Source of the DNA: Chrysochromulina tobinii
Lineage: Eukaryota > Haptophyta > Prymnesiales > Chrysochromulinaceae
Assembly (NCBI GenBank): GCA_001275005.1
Contig: JWZX01001960.1
Span: forward strand, 1 to 13,335
DNA length: 13,335 bases
Direction: 5' to 3'
The notes below the pieces were generated by a model. It saw only the letters and a list, made by a program, of their open reading frames with translations, did no database searches and was not told the DNA's origin. Below, piece by piece: positions 1-6,900 of the stretch (positions are counted from its first letter, which is position 1; the number at the start of each line of letters is the position of its first letter). The position numbers and the translations under genes are program-made.

Positions 1-477
1 GTAGCGCGAGGCGCCGGATGAAGTGTAGAGAGTGTGGTGAAATGCCGCCAAAGGCCTCTAGGATCATTGGGATCACAAGGGCCTTCTTGTTGCGAAGAGC
101 GTCGTCGTAGTCGCCCGTCCGTTCCTAGGACACTGCCGACCTTGGTCGTGTGGTCGAAGGGGCGGTCAACGCCGAGGACTCCTTTGCCCTTGCATCCCAG
201 GATCTTGATCCTGTAGCGCTCCTCTGTGTTGCCGAAGGCGTACAGGTGGCCGACGTCGGCGACCGTGCCGCCGTGCAGCACTGAGCCCTTGCCCATGCGT
301 CGGCTCTTGGTGAGCGGCGCGACCACCTTGTACTCCTGGCACACGTCAGCGCCCGTGGCCTCGTCGCCCTCGAGCTCCGCCAGGTCGACCGCGCACGTCG
401 TGTTTATCATGTCGGTGAGCTCCGGCTTCTCCTTGTCGCCCTGGACCACTTGGCCGATCGCGACCGCCCTCGTCATG
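1..477 (-). pseudogene. Frameshifted, window-truncated fragment resembling a retroelement protein C-terminus
   Basis: Reading from the ATG at 477 (an in-frame TAA lies just upstream) the minus strand is open for about 120 codons with good G/C-ending codon use, including the stretch ILGCKGKGVLGVDRPFD. At about 114-116 (GGG on the minus strand) the sensible reading jumps to another frame. Past that point the conserved-looking stretch ALVIPMILEAFGGISPHS continues to the window edge. The pattern of a proline/hydrophobic strand, then E-x-F-G-G, then a helix with RRLA, recalls the region after the reverse transcriptase domain in retroelement polyproteins of algae and oomycetes. That assignment is from memory of the pattern and is not secure. 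A single extra G explains the break, so this is a decayed copy, a sequencing error, or less likely a short intron. No reverse transcriptase motif is inside the window. Confidence 0.45.
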
Positions 478-486
478 GCCACTCCG

Positions 487-1010
487 CGTCGCAGCCAATG
501 GTTTTAATTCGGCACCCAAGACACCGGACCGGCGTACATACAGATGCGGTTGTTTAGAGTGCAACCGCAGGCTTCCCCATCCCTGTTTGTCGTTTCTCGA
601 TTCGGGTGTGTGAGTAGCTCTTACTTGACACTTTTGTTCTCAAGACTCTACCGGGCCGTATCGCGTATTGGCCCTTATACCTTGTGGGGGTGGTTACTAC
701 ATGTTACTGATGGTCGTCCGTTCCACATGTCGTCGGCCTGGGGCCGGGCGGAACCCCCCGAGGCCCGAGCCGGGGCCGCCGCCGTCGCAATCGTTGCGTT
801 GTCACGTCATTGTGCGTTGTGTCGTTTCGTATTCAAACGATGCCCGCACAAAACGCCGGCGGCCCTCCGGCTCCGCTCGATATTCGTCACTCTCAAAAGA
901 GACATCATAAGAATGACGTTTACAGCAAACCGCCTCACGAGCAAAGCCCTCAACAGGTTAGATCTCCGACCCGCGATAGAGGAGAGAGGTGCTGCGACGC
1001 CTTCGCGCTC
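487..1010. other. Intergenic stretch without a supported gene
   Basis: This lies between the start of the retroelement-like fragment and the end of ribD, which face the same way on the minus strand. A plus-strand open frame of about 160 codons (544-1026) crosses it, but it has mixed codon use, no recognisable domain, and runs into antisense ribD. I see no RNA gene, tandem repeat or clear promoter. It presumably holds the ribD 3' UTR and terminator signals and the promoter of the fragment at 1-477. Confidence 0.5.
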
Positions 1011-2553
1011 TCATTCGAGCGCATAGTCGACGCACACGTCCTCGCCCAAGCGCTCCAGATCAAGGAGCTTCCATCGCGGCGCCTCGTTAATTGTGGACGC
1101 AATCGGCGCCTGGATCCAGCGGCGCGAGGTGCTTCCGAGGGCAGTGGCTCCGATGTAGAGTCGCAGCTGTTGGGCCAAGCCTGGTGTGGAGAGGAAGGCG
1201 CCGTGGACTGCACCGCCGCCCTCGACCATCAGTTGGATGATGCCACGCGCGCCCAGCTCGTCGAGGACGGCGCCCAGCGCCACGCCGTCCCCGCCGTCGC
1301 TACCAACACCGACGCTGACGCCGCTACCGTTGGCGCTCGCGCCGGCTGCCTGGGTCTCGGCGGCCACCTCGCACACCTCCACCCCCGCAGCGGCCCATGC
1401 AGCGCGTGCAGCGTTCCCACGCGACGCTGCGGTCGTAAACACGAGAGTTGGCGCGAGCGCCGTCTCGAGCAGAGGTCCACCCGTCACACGCCCTCGCGCG
1501 TCGAGCAGCACGCGCAGCGGGTTGGCACGCGGAGGCAACCAGCCGGTGGGTACCTGCTCCTCGGGTAATCGTACGGTGAGGCGCGGCGCGTCGGCGAGCG
1601 ACGTGCCCGACCCGACGAGAATGGCTTGCGACTTCGCGCGCAGCAGCTGTGCATGCGCGCGCGCCAACGGCCCCGTAATCCACTGAGATGTCCCGTCCGC
1701 GCACGCGATGGCGCCGTCGGCTGTCGAGGCGACCTGATGAGAGAGGTACTCAGACGTCATTAAAGGTGATCAGAGCTCATCAGAGCTCATCAGAGCTCAT
1801 CAGAGCTCATCAGAGCTCATCAGAGCTCATCAGAGCTCATCAGAGATCACACAGCTCATCAGAGGCAATCAACGTCGAGGCGACCTTGAGGACGACCCAC
1901 GGTCGCTTGGTGAGGCGCTGGTGCAGGTAGGGCTGGAGTGAGGCGGCCACCGCCGCGGCGCCCGTGCCGGTTGTCACTTGGATCCCATGGGACTCTAGAT
2001 GCGCTACGCCCGCATTGCCAAAGGCGGGGTCGGGGTCGATGATCGCAATGTGTATGCGCCGGAGGCCGCTCGCAACGAGCGCCTCGTCGCAAGGAGGCGT
2101 TGTCTTGCCCGGCCCACGGTGACATGGCTCGAGCGTCACGTAGCACGTCGCCTCACTCATCTGCTCGCGCGACACGCCACGAGCCTTTGCCTCGGCGAGC
2201 GCAGCCGCCTCGGCGTGCGGCCCGCCCTTTTGCTTGTGAAAGCCCTCGGCCAGCACTTCGATCCCGTCAGCGGCGACGATGACGCAGCCCACCCTAAGAA
2301 GGCGAGTGCAGCGTGCGACGGCGTGTGAGTACATAATTGGAAGGCTGCGGTTCGAGCATTCACACGCGTGCCACGGGTTGGGCGCCGTCGAGAAGCGGCC
2401 GCGCTCGGCGAGCTGCAGGGCGTAGTGCATCCAGCCCTCGTGAGATTTGGCGGCGGTCGCGGTGCAGAAACGCGTGCGACGGGCGAGGGCAGGTGCTCGA
2501 CTGCCTGGCCCTGCGAAGCCGCTGCTCGCGGCGAGTAGCATGGTGAGGAGCAT
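1011..2553 (-). CDS. ribD: Bifunctional riboflavin biosynthesis deaminase/reductase, plastid-targeted, three exons
   Basis: The predicted exons are 2553-2372, 2293-1885 and 1733-1011, giving 437 residues. Residues 1-35 look like a bipartite plastid presequence: a hydrophobic start MLLTMLLAASS, then GFAGP, a phenylalanine-containing cleavage motif typical of red complex plastids, then an Arg/Ala-rich stretch. Residues about 40-180 are the zinc deaminase, with NPWVGCVIV, the HAE motif (87-89) and two cysteine ligands in PCHRGPGKTTPPC (118 and 129). The spacing is two residues longer than in E. coli RibD. From residue about 194 the reductase domain follows, with ASTADGAIA, TSQWITGP, AILVGSGT and MVEGGGAVHGAF. 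By family knowledge it converts the pyrimidine product of GTP cyclohydrolase II, first by deamination and then by NADPH reduction of the ribosyl side chain. Plants split or degrade one half; here both look intact. It diverges from the centrin gene. Confidence 0.93.
1734..1884 (-). other. ribD intron 2, repeat-filled with perfect 13-nt flanking duplication (151 nt)
   Basis: Phase-0 GT-AG intron. Joining CTCAAG to GTCGCCTCGACAGCC gives VLKVASTADGAIA, the conserved start of the RibD reductase domain. The sequence AGGTCGCCTCGAC occurs at both the 5' and 3' exon-intron junctions, so the first 11 intron bases equal the first 11 bases of exon 3. The 3' end is CTCTCATCAG. Between them is a decamer array (separate entry). 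Confidence 0.93.
1751..1870 (-). repeat. 10-nt tandem array inside ribD intron 2
   Basis: Seven perfect copies of cagagctcat (plus strand) fill 1771-1840. Degenerate decamers lie on both sides, for example cagacgtcat at 1751-1760 and cagagatcac at 1841-1850. On the ribD sense strand the unit reads ATGAGCTCTG, that is CTCTGATGAG in another phase. Each unit contains TGATGA, so stop codons appear in every frame because 10 is not a multiple of three. Confidence 0.97.
2294..2371 (-). other. ribD intron 1, probable GC-AG intron (78 nt)
   Basis: The intron is 78 nt, a multiple of three, so the unspliced reading stays open and inserts about 26 unrelated residues in the middle of the highly conserved NPxVG motif. 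Splicing at CCGTG|GCACGCG and TTCTTAG|GGTGGG gives NPWVGCVIV, with the family spacing. The neighbouring GT donor three bases upstream (CC|GTGGCA) gives NPVGCVIV, one residue short. Protein alignment therefore favours a non-canonical GC donor. It has no tandem repeat and no flanking duplication, unlike intron 2. Confidence 0.7.
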
Positions 2554-2950
2554 TGGTTGGTTGGGAGCTCTTTTTGTGAGGGGGAACGTGAACGATTAAA
2601 CGCAGCCCCTCCTTTCTCATTGTGAATGGAAGCTCCCACGCCGAGCGTGACCGCGCGCCGGGGCGACTCCCCTGTGGGAAAAACGGGGAGTGGTTAACAC
2701 GACAGACGCGACAACCGACCGACAACCGGTGCTACGGCACGTGTGGAAAGGACTGACTTTCCGGACGGCTTTCAGATCGACGTTATTACAATGCGTTATA
2801 GACCGTGTACGGTTCACAAGCTCGAGTTCACAGTTAAGTTCACAGTGTCGTATTCGGCCTTTCGGATATTTTGTTGGAGATTTCACAAGCCAAAACTCAG
2901 CGACTCTTTTTTGGACACAGGCACGCGCCCAAGTCCAACCGTAGCTCAAA
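2554..2950. promoter_or_regulatory. Divergent promoter region between ribD and centrin
   Basis: About 400 bp separate the two start codons, so both promoters and 5' UTRs must lie here. Three copies of GTTCACA at 2812-2818, 2826-2832 and 2838-2844 (spacing 14 and 12 bp) stand about 110-140 bp before the centrin ATG and could be a factor-binding cluster. A CGACAACCG pair lies near 2708-2725. I see no clear TATA box. The location is firm; the site assignments are inference. Confidence 0.4.
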
Positions 2951-3487
2951 ATGCCCCCCCGTTCTGCCGCTCCTGCTGCCAGAGGTGGCAAGGCCAAGAA
3001 GCCCGGGCTCTCGGAGGAGCAGATTGAGGAGATCCGCGAGGCATTCAACCTATTCGACACGGACCACTCCGGCTCGATTGACTACCGCGAGCTCAAGGCC
3101 GCGATGCGCGCCCTCGGCTTCGAGGTTAAGAAGGAGGAGCTCCGCAAGATGATCACCGACATTGACTCGGACGGCTCGGGACACATCGAGTTCCCCGAGT
3201 TCCTCGAGATGATGACGGGCAAGATGGGCGAGAAAGACACGAAGGAGGAGATCATCAAAGTCTTCAAGCTCTTCGACGACGACTCGACCGGCAAGATCTC
3301 ATTCAAGAACCTCAAGCGCGTCGCCAAGGAGCTCGGTGAGAACATGACCGAGGAGGAGCTCCAGGACATGATCGACCAGGCCGACCGCGACGGCGACGGC
3401 GAGATCAACCCCGACGAGTTCTACCGCATCATGAAGAAGCGCGGCGACAACCCGCTCGACGACCTCCTCGATGACGACAACGATTAG
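2951..3487 (+). CDS. Centrin (caltractin), EF-hand calcium-binding protein with acidic tail
   Basis: A single 178-residue exon, against about 160-170 for typical centrins. A basic, Ala/Pro-rich N-terminus of about 18 residues precedes four EF-hands. The loops are at 36-47 ([12 protein letters not shown]), 72-83 ([12 protein letters not shown]), 109-120 ([12 protein letters not shown]) and 145-156 ([12 protein letters not shown]). Loop 3 ends in Asn instead of the bidentate Glu, so it probably binds calcium weakly or not at all; loops 1, 2 and 4 look canonical. The centrin signatures [24 protein letters not shown] and FYRIMKK are present. Centrins act at basal bodies and centrosomes in calcium-dependent contraction and duplication, and also in nuclear export and repair complexes. 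After RIMKK the usual short TSLY-type ending is replaced by [15 protein letters not shown]. Codon use is strongly biased to C/G endings, which suggests high expression. Confidence 0.96.
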   Translation: MPPRSAAPAARGGKAKKPGLSEEQIEEIREAFNLFDTDHSGSIDYRELKAAMRALGFEVKKEELRKMITDIDSDGSGHIEFPEFLEMMTGKMGEKDTKEEIIKVFKLFDDDSTGKISFKNLKRVAKELGENMTEEELQDMIDQADRDGDGEINPDEFYRIMKKRGDNPLDDLLDDDND

Positions 3488-3949
3488 AGACGTCGCTCGG
3501 CCAGCACGGGCTTCTGAAAGGGTGTAAGGGTCGCGGGCGGCGGCTGTACTCTCGCCGTAGGCCCATCGTTAGGATGTACGCATTGTCCTGGTCAATGCGT
3601 ATGCACGGCAGGTCTCGCGGTCTGTCCACCGGTCGGTGGAGCCGCCACCCGCCTGTGGCTGTGCATAGGAAGGTGTGTGGCTTCCGAAGCCCGGTCTCAT
3701 ACGTCAAAAAACCAGCCGAATGTCATAATGCCCATAGCTATGTTATACCACATGATGGCATGTACCATGAACAAAGTCGATTTTCTGTGTAATACTAATA
3801 GCAGGCTGCTCGGGGGTCCGGAGAGCTTGCGCGTTGTGTTCAACAGCATCTGCATGCAAGGTAGACGAGAATGACAAGTTTCGCTCCTTTTTAGGACAGT
3901 CCGCGCCCGCCGATGAGAGCCCTTGTGTGCGGCGCCCACCTCTTTTGAC
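3488..3949. other. Intergenic stretch: centrin 3' end and promoter of the PDZ/EF-hand gene
   Basis: About 460 bp between two same-strand genes. It holds the centrin 3' UTR and the upstream region of the next gene. A more AT-rich patch at about 3715-3800 may be a terminator or promoter element. I see no RNA gene, no tandem array and no conserved ORF. A small inverted pair (CCACC, 4-nt loop, GGTGG at 3626-3639) is too short to interpret. Confidence 0.45.
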
Positions 3950-6900
3950 ATGGCTGACTTCGGCGTTTCTGATCACACTCATCTTGGATCGAGAACGAGC
4001 AATTTCCGGCGTCCACGCGAGGAGCCGGGCATGACTTCAACACGCGCGTCGGGTACTTCCTCACCACGCGAGTCTCCTGGTCTTTCTTCGCCACGTGAGG
4101 CATTCCCAGATCTTGCCCTCGGCGGCGGCAGGAGCCCCCCTGGAAGAGAGACCTGCATCAAGGTTCCTATTGGCTGTTTCGGGCCGAGACAGGTCCATCT
4201 GGACGAGGATGAGAAGCCGGGGCAACGCCGCACAGTCATGTCGTTCCTCGGCCTGCCAGATCTGCCCATCAAACTCGGCGCGGGCGGGCAGGAGCAGCCC
4301 AAAGCAGCGCTTCCAAAGCTTTTGTCGAGGCCGATGAGCCCCGAGCTCAAATACACGGCCTTTGGGCATGCGTTCGTGCCTGCCTCTCCGGCTCGCGGTC
4401 GTGGACCCACCAGTCGTGTCGAAGAGCGGCTGGCGATGGCGGCCGCTGCAAGCGCGCGGCGCTCGGGTCACTCGGGCGCCGCCAGCCCGCAAGAGGGGCC
4501 TCGCCCCATGAGTCCCGGGGGTGGGGTAAGCACCCGCCATGGCGCCGCAAGCCCAAATATGGGAAGTCCAAATATGGGCAGCCCAAATATGGGAAGCCCC
4601 CGCCTTGGGAACTCACGTGCGACGTCACCGTCTCCCGATCGCAACGTCACGTGGGACTCAGCTCCGACGAGGGGGCCGCCGCCGCTGCTGGGGCAGCGTC
4701 CGGTTCAGATGCTCTATGAGGAGGAGCCAAGGCTACGCGCGTCCGCCCCGACGTGGTCGAGTCAATCGAGCAGCCGCTCGGAGCCGTTACTACCGGTACG
4801 CACGCTCGAGAGAGGGATGAAGGCGTCGGCCGAGGAAGAGCGCCAAGCCCGAGGGCGACCCGCCCAGCGAGCCACTTCACCCGAATCGAGGCCGTCCTCC
4901 AGGCCAGGTAGCCCTCGAGGTAGCCCATTGCCGTTCGCAAAGTCAGGCCACACGACGCCGGTCGAGGGGGGGTCGTCTCTAGTCCACATGAGGGCCACGG
5001 CGGCGGTCGCGAATGCGAATGCGCGCTGGCTGGCCGCGGCCGCCGCGACCGACATCGCTATGGGGCAGGCCAAGTCGTCGAACGAGAACCGGAGGAAGTT
5101 CAAGAACATCTACGACGAGCAGCGGGTTTCGGACAAGCGGTACAAGTACGAGGTCGCGCTGGCCGAGGCAGCGGAGCGTGCGGAGACGGTGCAAGAGGCG
5201 CAAGTAGACCGTGCTGTGAAGCTTGCGAAGGCCATCGGCCTGTCCCTCCTCAAGGTGCAGCGGCCACCCAAGGTCAAGTTTGAACTGGGCACACCTCCCT
5301 TGTCCAAGCGCAGCGCCAAGGAGAGCTCCAACAAGGCGCGGCGTGTGGAAGGGGTCTCCAACTTGGACGAAACTGACGAAACTGACGCGCTTGCGGGAGC
5401 GGCACTCGGTACGGCGCTCGGCGACCTTGGCGGAGGGTACGGGGGGAGCTCGGCGCTCCACCTGATGAAGGCCTCGCTCACGGCCCGCCTGGCCACCTCC
5501 GCAGTAGAGCTGGCGGTCACCGAACGCCAGCTCGCCGACGCAGAGCAGGCGTACTCGGCGTCATCAGCAGCAGCATCGGCCCCATGCGCCCCTTGCGATT
5601 CCACGACTCTCGAAGGGCTCCATGGCCACATCGGAGCCAAGATCCTCTTGCGTGAAGTCGAGCCCGAGTCTGTGGCCCACTTTCTGAACCGCCAGAATCC
5701 AAATGAGCTCCAGCCGAGCCCCGAGGGGTCCAGGCCCGAGGAGAAGTGCGTGGTGCTCTACCGTCGGCCCGGTGAGAGCTTAGGTCTCCCTCTGATGACG
5801 TCTGATGACCTCTGATGACGTCTGATGACCTCTGATGACCTCTAATGACGTCTGATGACGTCTGATTGCGTCCCTCATCAGGTGAGAGCTTAGGTCTCCG
5901 GATCTCGGTGGACCGCGAGGGCGGCCCTCCCATCATCAGTGAGGTGAGCAGGACACCACCAGCCCCTTCACATGCACATCACCAGCCCCACGCCCCTCTC
6001 TCCTTGCCACCCTCGCAACTAACGCCGCACTGAGCACGTCACCTCCCGCTATCCAAAGTGCCCCTCGCGCCCTCCGTGCCACCGCAGATCCCCTTCCTTC
6101 CTCTTACCTTGCTCTCCCCCCCACACTCGCGCTCCCCGCAGGTCACCGCGGGCTCGCCTGCAGAGGTGAGCGGCCAGATCCATCTCTTCGATCGGCTCCT
6201 CGCCATCAACGGCTTCCCGCCCGGCAGCCCAGGAGCCCGGGTCCCAGACCACGAGACGCGCGTCGAGATTACGATCTTGCCGGCGGATCCTACCGAAGCT
6301 GTGGAAGAGCTCGCCGTCGAGACGCTCAGCGTGACACTCGAACGAGAGCCCGACGAAGGCTTCGGAGTGGGCATGGCGTTTGATGGAGAGGCAGTCATCC
6401 TCTCGGCCATCGGTGAGGGCACGCCGGCAATGCGCTGTGGTCTGCTGCGCAAGGGCGATCTTGTCGTGTCGATCAATGGAGAGCCCGTGATCGCCTCTTC
6501 CAACTTTGGGGCGCTCATCGCACAGGAGGCGACTTCGATCTCCCTCGAACTCATGCGCATCGTCTCGGGCGGCGTGTACGAGCCTGCCGAGCGCGAGGGG
6601 GCTGCCGACGAGCAGGCCGCCGATGACGCCCGAGGGGATGCTGGCGCCGTGATGGGCGCACGTGCACATGCTCCTAGCCCCGCCAGCAGCAGCGGCGTGA
6701 TGACCACAGGCAATCTCGTCCAATCAGTGGTACAGGCCGTCTTCGGCGAGGATCTTGACAAGTCCGACGAGGCTCTGGAGGCGGCGTTCGCCCTTGTGGA
6801 TGTGTCGCCCAAAATGGGCACCCTCGACGCGCACGAGATGCGCGCGTACATCAAGAGCGTCTACAAGAACGGCATCGACGACAAGACGATCGACGAGATG

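Noticed and set aside
544-1026. Plus-strand 160-codon frame as a gene
   Set aside because: There is no domain, codon use is uneven, its 3' end overlaps antisense ribD, and no initiation context stands out.
810-1568. Long plus-strand open frames over 810-1690
   Set aside because: They run antisense to the reductase exon of ribD, which has clear family motifs; they are shadows caused by high GC.
1751-1870. Regular repeats that might be taken for a CRISPR array
   Set aside because: The unit is 10 nt with no spacers, it lies inside an intron, and the host is eukaryotic.
1011-2553. ribD as two separate genes (deaminase and reductase), as in plants
   Set aside because: The reductase frame has no natural start before VASTADG, and splicing across the repeat intron gives the exact E. 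coli-type fused order; a transcript would settle it.
3626-3639. Small inverted repeat CCACC/GGTGG as a terminator or operator
   Set aside because: A 5-bp stem is expected by chance at this GC content.
3979-5640. Several minus-strand open frames of 140-176 codons opposite exon 1 of the PDZ/EF-hand gene
   Set aside because: They are low-complexity Arg/Pro/Ser translations with no domain; the plus-strand exon has coherent domains and codon use.
5944-6141. Intron 2 of the PDZ/EF-hand gene as a member of the repeat-intron family
   Set aside because: It has no 10-nt period, and its start (GTGAGCAGGAC) does not match the start of the following exon (GTCACCGCGGG) beyond GT.
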